From Parabacteroides sp. Marseille-P3160 (GTDB lineage: Bacteria; Bacteroidota; Bacteroidia; Bacteroidales; Tannerellaceae), in contig NZ_LT799418.1 in assembly GCF_900162725.1 (NCBI RefSeq), positions 1 through 57,123 on the forward strand: DNA of 57,123 bases, read 5' to 3'. The translations under genes were made by a program, and so were the position numbers. Of the stretch, positions 26,969-35,739 are shown piece by piece. Position 1 is the stretch's first letter. The number at the start of each line of letters is the position of its first letter. Under the pieces are notes generated by a model that did no database searches, was not told the origin of the DNA, and worked only from the letters and a program-made list of their open reading frames with translations.

Positions 26969-28162
26969 ATGTCAGAAAAAAAGAAAACAAAAAGTCTATT
27001 TACACATCTGGTTTGTTTAAAATGCGGAAAGATCTATGATCCACTGACAACACATACTGTCTGTGAAGATGAAAATTGTAAAGGCATCCTATCCTCCCAA
27101 TATGATCTCAAGAAAAATCAATTAAAACCAGAGGAACTAAAAAATCGAAAGGCATCACTCTGGCGATACAAAGAATTTCTGCCAGTATTTAATGAAGAAA
27201 ATATCGTTACTTTAGGTGAAGGTTTTACTCCTATACTACAACTCCATAATTTAGGAGTACATTTAAAAGGGAAAAAAGTTTTACTTAAAGATGAATCTAA
27301 TAATCCGACCGGATCATTTAAGGCGAGAGGATTAAGTGTAGCGGTTTCTAAAGCAAAAGAGCTGGGAGTTAACACCTTTGTCATTCCTACCGCTGGTAAT
27401 GCAGGTGGTGCATTAGCAGCTTATGCCGCACGATCAAAATCGAAGGCATATATCTTTATGCCTAAACTCACGCCTGCTGCTTTTAAAATAGAAGCCAAAT
27501 TGTTAGGTGCACAAGTGACGGAAGTAGATGGTAATATCAGTGATTGCGGCAAAATAGCAAATCAGTTGGCCAATGAAAATGGATGGTTTGATGTTTCCAC
27601 TCTTAAAGAGCCTTACCGTCTTGAAGGGAAAAAAACAATGGGCTATGAAATCGCGGAACAGTTGGAGTGGAATGTCCCCGATATCATTTTCTATCCTACT
27701 GGTGGTGGAACGGGAATCATCGGCATTTGGAAAGCTTTTAATGAATTGGAAGAATTAGGCTGGATTGGGAGAAAACGTCCCAGAATGGTTGCTGTACAAA
27801 GTGATAGTTGCAATGGCATTTATACAGCTTTCCATGAAAAAAAAGAACATGCAACCTACATAGACAATGGCTTTACAGTTGCTAATGGGTTAAGGGTACC
27901 TAAACCTTATGCTGATAGTGTCATTTTACAAGTATTAAGAGAGAGTAATGGAAATTCAGTAAGTGTTTCTGATCCGGATATATTAATAGCTTTACATGAA
28001 TTAACTGCAGGTGAAGGACTATTAGTTTCACCTGAAGGAGCTGCCCTTTGGCATGCTTACAAAGTATTGAACCAAACGGGTTGGATCAAAGAAGGAGAAA
28101 CCGTACTATTATTGAATACCGGAAGCGGATATAAATATTTTGATAATATAACTGCACCATAA
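26969..28162 (+). CDS. Threonine synthase-like PLP enzyme
   Basis: A 397-aa fold-type II PLP enzyme with no signal peptide, hence cytoplasmic. It has a zinc-ribbon-like N-terminus (Cys16, Cys19, Cys32, Cys37) common in this threonine synthase class. The PLP lysine is K118 in NPTGSFKARG, the phosphate loop is PTGGGTG, and PTAGNAGGALAAYAA is conserved. Threonine synthase uses O-phosphohomoserine, an aspartate-derived metabolite. Related enzymes eliminate from other amino acids, so a role in catabolising the operon's product is possible. It lies in the same direction as the hydrolases and just before the symporter. Confidence 0.84.
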   Translation: MSEKKKTKSLFTHLVCLKCGKIYDPLTTHTVCEDENCKGILSSQYDLKKNQLKPEELKNRKASLWRYKEFLPVFNEENIVTLGEGFTPILQLHNLGVHLKGKKVLLKDESNNPTGSFKARGLSVAVSKAKELGVNTFVIPTAGNAGGALAAYAARSKSKAYIFMPKLTPAAFKIEAKLLGAQVTEVDGNISDCGKIANQLANENGWFDVSTLKEPYRLEGKKTMGYEIAEQLEWNVPDIIFYPTGGGTGIIGIWKAFNELEELGWIGRKRPRMVAVQSDSCNGIYTAFHEKKEHATYIDNGFTVANGLRVPKPYADSVILQVLRESNGNSVSVSDPDILIALHELTAGEGLLVSPEGAALWHAYKVLNQTGWIKEGETVLLLNTGSGYKYFDNITAP

Positions 28163-28268
28163 ATTTATATCATTCATAAATCTGTAAGAAAATGTAAAAC
28201 GACAAGATTTTTTATTAGATATGAATATGTTACCTATTCAGAAGTATTAATTGTTTTATAAAACAAAG

Positions 28269-29489
28269 ATGAAATTGCATTGGCTTATTCTTATTAGTCT
28301 GATTTTAGGAGCCTTTACAGGAATTTTTCTCCCGGGATTGTCTCAGTATATTTCCTGGATTGGTGATTTATTCCTTAATGCGTTGAGTATGATAGTTATC
28401 CCTCTTATCTTTTGCTCCGTAGTCACCAGTATAATCGGGATACAAAGTTCACGGTTTAATTTAAAAAAAATAGGTGTCCGTGCGATAAGTTTTTATATTC
28501 TTACAATGCTGTTAGCCATAACGACAGGCCTGATTTTAGTGAACATTATTAAACCGGGAGAAGGAATCATAATTGATAACGCACTTAAATCTCAGCCTCA
28601 GTTGCAGGAGCCGTCTTTTATTGAAATGATTGTAGGTATAATACCTAAAAACATGTTTGATGCATTTACGCAGAATTACACATTACCTATCATTCTTATT
28701 GCTTTTCTTATAGCACTTAATGTCCCTAAATTGGAAAATAAATATCAGCAATTATTTAATGATATATTTCAAGGGGGACTGGAGTTAATGTTGAAAATTA
28801 CCCATGTCATAATCCGTTTTTCTCCAATTGGTATATTTTCTATTATAGTAAAACAATTTAGCGGAACTTCCGATGTAGTATCTTTGATTCATAATATGAT
28901 GTTGTATGTTTTGACTGTGGCGATTGGCCTTACGATCCATATGTTTGTATGGTTGCCTCTTATATTGCGGATCGGGTTTAGAGTAAACCCCATAAAACAT
29001 TTTCAAAATATGTTGACCCCTATACTTACTGCGTTCTCTACAGCTTCATCAAGTGCAGCTTTACCTGCTTCTCTTTATGCAGTAGAACAGAAAGACGGCG
29101 TGTCAAAAGAATTAACCAATTTCAGCATACCTTTTGGGTCTGCGATTAATATGGATGGTGCAGCATTGTTGGAATGTGTAGCAACATTATTTATTGCCCA
29201 GGCATATGGCATAGAGCTTTCTTTTTCACATCAAATTCTTGTTGCTTTAACAGTAATGATGTGTACTACCGGTGCAGCAGGAATCCCTATGGCCGCGTTA
29301 GTTATGATGACCGTTGTGTTAAATGCAGTCGGACTCCCACTTGAAGGAATTGGCTTAATCGTGGGGATAGATAGAATATTAGATATGATGAGAAGTGCTG
29401 TGAATGTCTACAGCGATACCTGTGTCGCCGTCATGATCGCTAAATCAGAAAAAGAAACTCTTCCGATTGACATAAAAGCAACAACATAA
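28269..29489 (+). CDS. Dicarboxylate/acidic amino acid:cation symporter (DAACS family)
   Basis: A 406-aa inner-membrane transporter of the GltP/DctA type that imports glutamate, aspartate or C4-dicarboxylates with protons or sodium. Key motifs are the serine-rich re-entrant loop TASSSAALPASL, the GSAINMDGAALLE motif and the final substrate-binding region GIDRILDMMRSAVNVYSD, with multiple hydrophobic helices throughout. The ATG at 28269 is chosen over the TTG at 28251. It is the last gene of the operon and would bring in acidic amino acids released by the secreted hydrolases. Confidence 0.92.
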   Translation: MKLHWLILISLILGAFTGIFLPGLSQYISWIGDLFLNALSMIVIPLIFCSVVTSIIGIQSSRFNLKKIGVRAISFYILTMLLAITTGLILVNIIKPGEGIIIDNALKSQPQLQEPSFIEMIVGIIPKNMFDAFTQNYTLPIILIAFLIALNVPKLENKYQQLFNDIFQGGLELMLKITHVIIRFSPIGIFSIIVKQFSGTSDVVSLIHNMMLYVLTVAIGLTIHMFVWLPLILRIGFRVNPIKHFQNMLTPILTAFSTASSSAALPASLYAVEQKDGVSKELTNFSIPFGSAINMDGAALLECVATLFIAQAYGIELSFSHQILVALTVMMCTTGAAGIPMAALVMMTVVLNAVGLPLEGIGLIVGIDRILDMMRSAVNVYSDTCVAVMIAKSEKETLPIDIKATT

Positions 29490-29564
29490 AAAATAAGAAT
29501 GCACATATCCTATTATAAATTAATGGACGATTATTAAATAATAGGGAACGTGGGTTTTGTTAAA

Positions 29565-30305
29565 TCAGAGGAATCCCTGTGCTTTCAGGACTCCCAAGAA
29601 GATTTCAGAGAACTGTTCGTTGCTTTGCTTTGTGTAACGGATGTCGGTAAAGACTTGCGCGAGCGTTTCCTTTTTATTCTCCCGGATATACTGGCGGTTT
29701 GCCTCCAAGGCTTCTTTGGCCTGATAGAGGCGCTCGATGGCTTCCGGGGTATAATCGGTGTAGGTTTCATTATGAAGAATGGCATCCAGCGGAAGCCGTT
29801 CGGGTTGCTCCGGCAGGTCGGCCGGATAGCCGATGGTTACGGTGGTGATGGGCACAACCAATCGGGGTAGCGAAAGCGCGTCGATAATCGGTTGGGCGTT
29901 GTAGGTGGTAGTACCCAAATAGCAGATGCCTAACCCTTTCTCTTCAGCAGCCGTGCAAAAGCTTTGCGCAAAAAGCATGGAGTCAATGGCCGCCGCAATG
30001 AACGTTTGGAAATTGTCGAATCCGGCGGTTGCATTCCTCTGCCCGCACCATTTGACGAAACGGTTTGCATCGGCACAGAAGGTCAGGACGACGGGAGCAT
30101 TTGTGATCATCGGTTGGTTGAAATGAGCCGGCGCCAATTCCTTCTTCTTTTCCGAATCCCGGGTGACGACCACGCTATATAATTGCATATTGCCCGTATT
30201 GGATGCCCGTGCAGCAATTTCCAGAAGTTCTCTTAAGAGACTTTCGGGCACTTCCTGCTTCGTATACTTACGGATTGTCCGCCTGTTTTTCATTTTCTCC
30301 AGCAT
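29565..30305 (-). CDS. Nitroreductase-family flavoprotein
   Basis: A 246-aa FMN-dependent oxidoreductase of the NfsA/FRP-like group. Typical elements are NRRTIRKYTKQEVPESLL at the start, the RASNTGNMQLYSVVV segment and EKGLGICYLGTTTYN. The physiological electron acceptor is unknown. The ATG at 30305 is fixed by a strong Shine-Dalgarno (AAAGGAGGAAAG) directly upstream, rare in this phylum, and a -7 box at 30325-30332. It converges with the symporter gene. Confidence 0.9.
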   Translation of the reverse strand: MLEKMKNRRTIRKYTKQEVPESLLRELLEIAARASNTGNMQLYSVVVTRDSEKKKELAPAHFNQPMITNAPVVLTFCADANRFVKWCGQRNATAGFDNFQTFIAAAIDSMLFAQSFCTAAEEKGLGICYLGTTTYNAQPIIDALSLPRLVVPITTVTIGYPADLPEQPERLPLDAILHNETYTDYTPEAIERLYQAKEALEANRQYIRENKKETLAQVFTDIRYTKQSNEQFSEIFLGVLKAQGFL

Positions 30306-30324
30306 CTTTCCTCCTTTTTTATCG

Positions 30325-30332
30325 CAAATATA
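30325..30332 (-). promoter_or_regulatory. -7 element for nitroreductase gene
   Basis: TATATTTG on the minus strand fits TAnnTTTG and lies 19 bp before the start codon. No -33 TTTG at standard spacing. Confidence 0.45.
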
Positions 30333-30519
30333 ACATTCGCCAACTGATTTTCCTTGTTCGTCGTTGAACAAATTTCAAATATGGGCCAGTCATGCCAGAG
30401 TACGGGAATATAAATCGATAGACAAATTGCCGGCGAAAGACATTCATCGTTTTCTCCGTTTGCCCTACCGAATGTTATTATTCCCGTTTGAGAATCTCTA
30501 CTAAAGTAGGCTCTTTGAA

Positions 30520-30563
30520 TCTTTTGACAGCTGTTAAATATAAACTCAACAGCTGTCAAAAGA
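30520..30563. repeat. Perfect 16-bp inverted repeat next to the integrase gene
   Basis: TCTTTTGACAGCTGTT (30520-30535) and its exact complement (30548-30563) flank a 12-bp AT-rich spacer. It lies 64 bp beyond the integrase stop codon. It may be a bidirectional transcript stop or a recombinase site. The rest of the 322-bp gap 30306-30627 shows only the nitroreductase promoter and no supported gene. Confidence 0.7.
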
Positions 30564-30627
30564 TGAATTGAATAGCGCCAAAGGAAAAACCGGTTAGCAC
30601 CCACTGGGTTTCAATATGCAGAGAGGA

Positions 30628-31824
30628 TTAGATCAGGGAAATCACCTGGCTATTGGCCTGGTCGATCAAGTTCTGATCCAGCGAGGCCAGGTAGATGCGG
30701 GTTGTTTTCTCATTTTCATGCCCCATCCCTTCGCTGATGACCTGGATCGGGATGCCAGTCCTTTTCGCAAGGCTTGCCCAGGAGTGGCGGGAGACATACG
30801 ACGTAAGCGGAGTATCCAGTTGCAGCAACCGGGAGATATCTTTTAAACGCTTGTTATATTTGCGCAGGGCGCTGCTGTAATTATCTTTTTCCGTATAGAG
30901 GATGGGCAAGAGCCAATCGCTGTTTCGAGTCAGGCGGCTGTACCGGTCGATGATTTCCTGAATGCTTTCTTCCACTTTGATAACCAGATTTTGCTTTGTC
31001 TTGCTTCTTGTATAATAGAGCATTCCGTTTTTTATATTTGACTTCTTCAGATGCGCCATATCGACAAAAGACATGCCCCTCGTATAAAAACTGAACAGGA
31101 AGAGATCCCGTGAAAAAGCCAGCCGCTTATGGGTGGAAAGATCGAGGTCTTTCAGATGTATCATGACCGATTTGTCCACCGCCCGTTTGGCCGTCCTTCC
31201 GATTCCTGTATAGACATTCCGGAAAGGATAATTTTGGGTTGCCAGTCCTTCCTGCACCGCTCGGTTATAAACTGCCCGTAGGACGCGCATATAGCAAGAG
31301 CTGCTGTTCGGAACGACTCCTTTCTTTTTCAGCCAGCTCTCGTATTGCTCCATTCGCTTCGATTCGATCTTCTCGATGCGGATGTCTTCGCCTTCCAGGA
31401 ATGTACGGAAGCTTTTCATAGCCGTCTTATAGATGGAAGCGGTTTTTTCCTGCCCTTTTTGGATCAGTTGTTTGATGCGGTAGTCCATAAAAACAAAAAA
31501 GAAGCCGTTTAGCACGCGGCTTCTGTAGAAGGAAAATAATTCGTCGACGGTATAACTTCCCCGCCTTTCGAGCAGGTCGATGAGATTGTTCAGGAACGTC
31601 ATTTCCTTTTCCAATCCTTTTTTTATCTCGATCAAATAAGGGCAACGTTCGGTCCGGTTTAAATCGACGATAATCGTCTCTTTTTTCCGGTCCCATTCCG
31701 TCGGCAAGAGTCGAAAATGAGTAGTAATTTGCTTCACTTTTCTCTCATGGATTAGCTGAATGTAGAGAACTCCCTCCTTGTGTGAAACATGGGAAGGCCT
31801 GAATTTAATTTTAACAGATGTCAT
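30628..31824 (-). CDS. Tyrosine site-specific recombinase/integrase, Bacteroidetes type
   Basis: A 398-aa integrase. The N-terminal arm-binding domain (VKIKFRPSHVSHKEGVLYIQ) and SAM-like core-binding domain (about 100-200) precede the catalytic domain. Visible catalytic positions are Arg in FYTRGMSFVDM, Arg-His in YVSRHSWA, His in GMGHENEKTT and the nucleophile Tyr in RIYLASLD. The usual first His of HxxR is Tyr here, as in many Bacteroidetes integrases that drive mobile-element integration or promoter inversion. No phage or conjugation genes and no tRNA attachment site are near, so it is an isolated recombinase, possibly acting on the inverted repeat at 30520. Confidence 0.9.
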   Translation of the reverse strand: MTSVKIKFRPSHVSHKEGVLYIQLIHERKVKQITTHFRLLPTEWDRKKETIIVDLNRTERCPYLIEIKKGLEKEMTFLNNLIDLLERRGSYTVDELFSFYRSRVLNGFFFVFMDYRIKQLIQKGQEKTASIYKTAMKSFRTFLEGEDIRIEKIESKRMEQYESWLKKKGVVPNSSSCYMRVLRAVYNRAVQEGLATQNYPFRNVYTGIGRTAKRAVDKSVMIHLKDLDLSTHKRLAFSRDLFLFSFYTRGMSFVDMAHLKKSNIKNGMLYYTRSKTKQNLVIKVEESIQEIIDRYSRLTRNSDWLLPILYTEKDNYSSALRKYNKRLKDISRLLQLDTPLTSYVSRHSWASLAKRTGIPIQVISEGMGHENEKTTRIYLASLDQNLIDQANSQVISLI

Positions 31825-31866
31825 AGTGTGTAATAATTATAAGGTTGATATTTGTTCTATAAAGAG

Positions 31867-31887
31867 AAAGCAAGACACGTTTGCTTT
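31867..31887 (-). terminator. Possible terminator of the methyltransferase operon
   Basis: AAAGCAA (31867-31873) pairs with TTGCTTT (31881-31887) around a 7-nt loop, 48 bp past the methyltransferase stop. On the minus strand the sequence following the stem is pyrimidine rich (TCTCTTTA). Confidence 0.4.
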
Positions 31888-31935
31888 TCCTTACAGACGA
31901 TTAAACAAATGAGTTCGAGTCGATAAGAAGGTACC

Positions 31936-32646
31936 TCAAAAAGGAGAGATATAGTTTTGCTTTTTTAGCTTAAGGTCGAAAAAGGCGATGCCGAAAAAGC
32001 CGGATTCGATGGTAACCGAAATACCCGGATGAACGCGCAATGTTTTCCAAGACTCCCGGAATGCGGCGGATTGGTGAATGCCGCCTATGGCCAATACGGA
32101 CTTTTCGTGCAGGGCGGGAAGACAGGTTTCCAGAATCCAATCGATCGTTTCCCCTTCATTATAAGAATCGATGAATATGAAATCGAGCTGTCCTAACTCA
32201 TCCACTGCCGTGGGCAAAAGCCTTCTATAATCCCCGACGTAAAAACGGACCGTATTATGCGCCTTTTTTTGGATAACCGGCAAGAAGGAAGATAGATAGG
32301 AGCGATCGGTTTCCAACGCAATGCAATGCAACCCAGAAGCATAGGCAGTGAGATATAACGCCGCCAAACCGAAGGAAGAGCCGAGCAACAGCATCTTTTC
32401 CGGCTTGAAATAGTTCGCCAGGCGGAAAAGCAATTCCCCATCCCGCGAGCGCATGGCCTCTTTCCTGAAGACGCCGGACGGTATAACCGTCGCGATTTCT
32501 TTTCTTATCTTCTTTATTTCCGAATAGCAATAGTAAGGGCAATGCTCCTTGATGACTTTCGTGATTAATTGGAATGCAAAGGGAGAATGGACTCCATGTC
32601 CTTTACCGTGGTATATCTTTCGATAGTCGTCTTTTTTCCATCCCAT
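31936..32646 (-). CDS. Class I SAM-dependent methyltransferase-like protein
   Basis: A 236-aa Rossmann-fold protein of the O-methyltransferase type. The SAM-binding region is MLLLGSSFGLAALYLTAYA with the acidic residue in CIALETDRS. The post-core acidic motif is LDFIFIDSYNEGE. The conserved N-terminus KGHGVHSPFAFQLITKVI is typical of a Bacteroidetes-specific family whose substrate is unknown. It starts 2 bp after DUF2461, indicating coupled translation. Confidence 0.78.
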   Translation of the reverse strand: MGWKKDDYRKIYHGKGHGVHSPFAFQLITKVIKEHCPYYCYSEIKKIRKEIATVIPSGVFRKEAMRSRDGELLFRLANYFKPEKMLLLGSSFGLAALYLTAYASGLHCIALETDRSYLSSFLPVIQKKAHNTVRFYVGDYRRLLPTAVDELGQLDFIFIDSYNEGETIDWILETCLPALHEKSVLAIGGIHQSAAFRESWKTLRVHPGISVTIESGFFGIAFFDLKLKKQNYISPF

Positions 32647-32648
32647 TT

Positions 32649-33320
32649 CTATACGCGTCCGTTGAATTCATCTACCGAATAATTCAGAAAACGGTTGAAC
32701 GGGAATAGTTTCTTGAAATCCTCAACTGCCTGCTCCATCCAGTCCGGTTGTGCAAAGAAAGAGTCCGGCTTGGAAGTATAGACACAAAAATCCTTATGTT
32801 TCAAAATATAATCGTAGGGATAGTCTGCAGGGAAACCGACCGGCATCCGTTTCAGTTGCTCTCCGTCCAATTCCGGATAAACCGCCTTGAATTCCTGCTT
32901 TTCGATAATTTCCAGAAATTCATCCATATTATCGTATATATCCCGCCGGAGCTTTTTCAGCAAAGGGGAAGGAGGGCACCAGATCCCGCCGGAAAGCAGG
33001 CTGTTTCCAGGTTCCATATGGAGATAATACCCGGCGTACTCGCTGTTCTTCCCGCCCGCTGAGATATAAGCGGCAAAATGATTCTTATAGGGCAGCTTAT
33101 TGGGAGAAAAGCGAATGTCACGATAAATCCGGAAAATGCAATCTTTGGCTTCCACACCGGCAACTTTCGGGTCGAAGGATGCAATCCGGTTGATTAACAA
33201 CTGGACTTCCTCCAGGAAGAAATGGCGCAATGTGTCGAATCTTTCTTTGTTTTTCTGAAACCAGTCACGGTTGTTATTCTCTTGTAAATCCTTTAAAAAT
33301 GAAATAATCTGCTCATTCAT
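32649..33320 (-). CDS. DUF2461 family protein
   Basis: A 223-aa cytoplasmic protein of the DUF2461 (TIGR02453) family, function unknown. Family hallmarks: FLKDLQENNNRDWFQKNKER (N-terminal), IFRIYRDIRFSPNKLPYKNH and AGYYLHMEPGNSLLSGGIW. No signal peptide or membrane segment. Located 30 bp after the patatin gene and 2 bp before the methyltransferase; the three form a leftward operon. Confidence 0.9.
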   Translation of the reverse strand: MNEQIISFLKDLQENNNRDWFQKNKERFDTLRHFFLEEVQLLINRIASFDPKVAGVEAKDCIFRIYRDIRFSPNKLPYKNHFAAYISAGGKNSEYAGYYLHMEPGNSLLSGGIWCPPSPLLKKLRRDIYDNMDEFLEIIEKQEFKAVYPELDGEQLKRMPVGFPADYPYDYILKHKDFCVYTSKPDSFFAQPDWMEQAVEDFKKLFPFNRFLNYSVDEFNGRV

Positions 33321-33350
33321 TGTACCTTGTTTTTACTCTTTGTTGTTTCC

Positions 33351-35558
33351 CTAAAAATAGAATCCCAAATTTAAGAATAATTGCGGTTTCTTTGTATGGT
33401 TAGAGTAACCAATGTTTGCTCCCAGCGGGCCGATCAAACTGTTGTACGTATAACCGAAGCTGGCTCCCCAAAGGTATTCCCCTTTTAAAAGATCCATTAT
33501 ACCGTCATGATACATCCCGAAACTTCCCTTGAGAGATAGATAATGAGCCGTTCCGATTCGTTGGCGAAGATGAAGCCCGCCGATGACGACGGCGTTTCCG
33601 ATGATTTCCAGATTCTGGATTCCGGCGAAAGGCAATTGTTGCGACAGATAGCGGCCCGTAACTTCCCCCCCGATGGCATTGAAATACGGATAGGCCGGAT
33701 TCCGTCCGATTAAGACCCGGCTATACAGGGAAGGAAGGAGGCTGATCTGCCTGCCGAGTGGAAGGACGGAAGTCACTCCAATCCTGGCGGAAGAGAAAGG
33801 AGCCTGCCCTTTATATTGGAAAAGATTATCGGTATATAGCATATAATCGCCTTCGAGGGAGATTCCTGTAGTCGGGAAATATTGCCGGTCCAACGTTTCG
33901 AAGCGCGCCTTGAGAAAATAATTGAGATACCCATCAGGGTCTACCTGGTAGTTCTGTTCCGCATTCTGGTACAGAAAAGATGTATAGTCGTAATACTCGT
34001 AGCGTACGCCGACATTCAGCATAAAGCCCAGCCAGTTCATGTCCGAGTAACCTATTTCAAGCAAATGATTCAAATAGCTTGTAATCAGCATTTTATCACC
34101 ATGGTTGAAAATATCCAAGTCTTTGTAATCCAGCTGGTAAGAGATATTGATGTTTCGCGAAAGGGTGCTATATGCGGCATAGTCAAGCGCAACGGAGGAT
34201 GTTCTTTTTCCTACGCGACCGGTAAAGGCCAGGCGGGTTTGGTATCTTGACCTGAGATCGAGGGTCGCGTTAAGCAGTACGGCCACCTGTTCATCCGAAT
34301 CGAACCGGAGCCCGGCATTAAGTGAACTACTGGTTTTTTTCTGCATGGTTACCACCAGGTCGTACGGCTCCTGGTTTAAGAGGCGGTAAGTCACCTTGGC
34401 GTACAAGTCCGTACCGGCCAGGATGGAAATACTTTCCTGCAGGTTTGTGATGGAGATGCGGCTATTTTCTTTCAGCCGGCTGATTTTCAACAACCATTTT
34501 TCATCCCTCCAATCGATACCCTCGAAGCGGATTCGACGGATAGACAGCGAGTCCCGCCTCGCCGGGGGATATTCGGGCCGGTAGCATCCGGAGGAAGACG
34601 GGAGAGAATCTGTCCCAAAAATATCCTTTTTTATCGCCATCAACCGGCTCCAGTGGCTTCGTGCTTCCCATTCTCCCCGCTGGATCATGGTTTGCAAAGC
34701 AGGAGCATTGAAGCTGGCAGAACTGTAAGGCGTCAGATTCGGGCGGAGGTGCAAAGTAGTCTTTGCGATATTCTCTTCGTATTTCTCGTTTCCATGCAGG
34801 GCAACGATTTGACCGAGGACATCACTCGGCGTGTTTATGGCCTTCAGGTCCTTCAGATCGCTGGTTCCCAAGTCCACTCCAATGATAATATCCGCTCCCA
34901 TGGAGAGCGCCACATCTACCGGGAAATTATTGTTGAGACCTCCGTCAATCAAGACCATGCCATCCAGATGGACGGGGGTGAATACGGCGGGTATCGCCAT
35001 GCTGGCGCACATCGCCAGCGGCAGATTACCTTGATGGAATACAAAGTCTTTCCCGGAAACGACATCCACGGCTATGCAGGCAAAAGGGATTCTGAAACGG
35101 TTAAAGTCGGTTGTGTCATGATAACCGACAGTCAGGTCGGAGAAAAGGTTTTGGAGGCTTTGTCCCTCAATCACTCCCCGGATTCGCCGTTCTTCTTTTG
35201 TCAATCCGAAAGGGAGAGTCAGGAAATAGCGTTCCGAACGTTCCCTGGCGTTATAGGAAAGATTGTTCCGTTGGATTTTATCGCTGAGCAACGCACTCCA
35301 GTCCTGCACCCTTACCAGACTGTCGATGGCCTCTGCATCATATCCGATAGCATACAGCCCCCCCACGATGGCTCCCATACTGGTTCCGGCGATATAGTCA
35401 ATGGGGATGCCGGCCTCTTCAAGTACTTTCAGTACTCCGATGTGGGCGACGCCCTTAGCTCCGCCACCTCCCAGAACAAGCCCTACTTTCTTCCGCTGGC
35501 CGGTCACGCAGCATAACGTAATCAAAGCCAATATTACTAAAATAAAATACCTCCTCAT
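33351..35558 (-). CDS. Patatin-like phospholipase with POTRA and outer-membrane barrel (PlpD type)
   Basis: A 735-aa exported protein. After a signal peptide (about 1-20) comes the patatin domain: oxyanion loop GGGGAKG (30-36), nucleophile GTSMG (58-62, Ser60) and catalytic Asp205 in DGG, giving the Ser-Asp dyad. About residues 340-410 look like a POTRA domain (IRRIRFEGIDWRDEKWLLKI). The rest is a BamA-like 16-strand-type barrel ending LFLNLGFYF. This is the architecture of type Vd autotransporter phospholipases; whether the passenger is released is unknown. First gene of the leftward run with DUF2461 and the methyltransferase. Confidence 0.9.
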   Translation of the reverse strand: MRRYFILVILALITLCCVTGQRKKVGLVLGGGGAKGVAHIGVLKVLEEAGIPIDYIAGTSMGAIVGGLYAIGYDAEAIDSLVRVQDWSALLSDKIQRNNLSYNARERSERYFLTLPFGLTKEERRIRGVIEGQSLQNLFSDLTVGYHDTTDFNRFRIPFACIAVDVVSGKDFVFHQGNLPLAMCASMAIPAVFTPVHLDGMVLIDGGLNNNFPVDVALSMGADIIIGVDLGTSDLKDLKAINTPSDVLGQIVALHGNEKYEENIAKTTLHLRPNLTPYSSASFNAPALQTMIQRGEWEARSHWSRLMAIKKDIFGTDSLPSSSGCYRPEYPPARRDSLSIRRIRFEGIDWRDEKWLLKISRLKENSRISITNLQESISILAGTDLYAKVTYRLLNQEPYDLVVTMQKKTSSSLNAGLRFDSDEQVAVLLNATLDLRSRYQTRLAFTGRVGKRTSSVALDYAAYSTLSRNINISYQLDYKDLDIFNHGDKMLITSYLNHLLEIGYSDMNWLGFMLNVGVRYEYYDYTSFLYQNAEQNYQVDPDGYLNYFLKARFETLDRQYFPTTGISLEGDYMLYTDNLFQYKGQAPFSSARIGVTSVLPLGRQISLLPSLYSRVLIGRNPAYPYFNAIGGEVTGRYLSQQLPFAGIQNLEIIGNAVVIGGLHLRQRIGTAHYLSLKGSFGMYHDGIMDLLKGEYLWGASFGYTYNSLIGPLGANIGYSNHTKKPQLFLNLGFYF

Positions 35559-35686
35559 CCGATAGCATTTTATACCAAAGATACATAGGAGAACCGATTT
35601 TCTCCCCTCATTGTTAAATAAATTTTGGCTAAAGGAGATATCATGCTAAATTACAGGCGCATGAAACAAGTCGCTTATGAAAATGG

Positions 35687-35721
35687 CCGGTCGGTTACAG
35701 CAGGCGACCGGGTGATCACCC
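35687..35721 (-). terminator. Candidate terminator hairpins after the TPR gene
   Basis: CCGGTCG pairs with CGACCGG around an 11-nt loop, directly next to the palindrome GGGTGATCACCC (35710-35721). They lie just beyond the TPR gene stop at 35740 on the minus strand, and an ATTTTC follows. Strong structure, weak T tract. Confidence 0.5.
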
Positions 35722-35739
35722 TGCGGGCCATCATCGCGC

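Noticed and set aside
30290-30604. A 104-codon open frame between the nitroreductase and integrase genes
   Set aside because: It covers the nitroreductase promoter and Shine-Dalgarno, half the inverted repeat at 30520, and has no domain similarity.
30628-31824. Prophage or integrative element marked by the integrase
   Set aside because: No capsid, terminase, relaxase, transposition or tRNA attachment site was seen nearby; neighbours are ordinary chromosomal genes.
34653-35516. A 287-codon open frame opposite the patatin gene
   Set aside because: It lies wholly antisense to a well-conserved coding region, has no recognisable domain, and its composition follows from the codons of the real gene.
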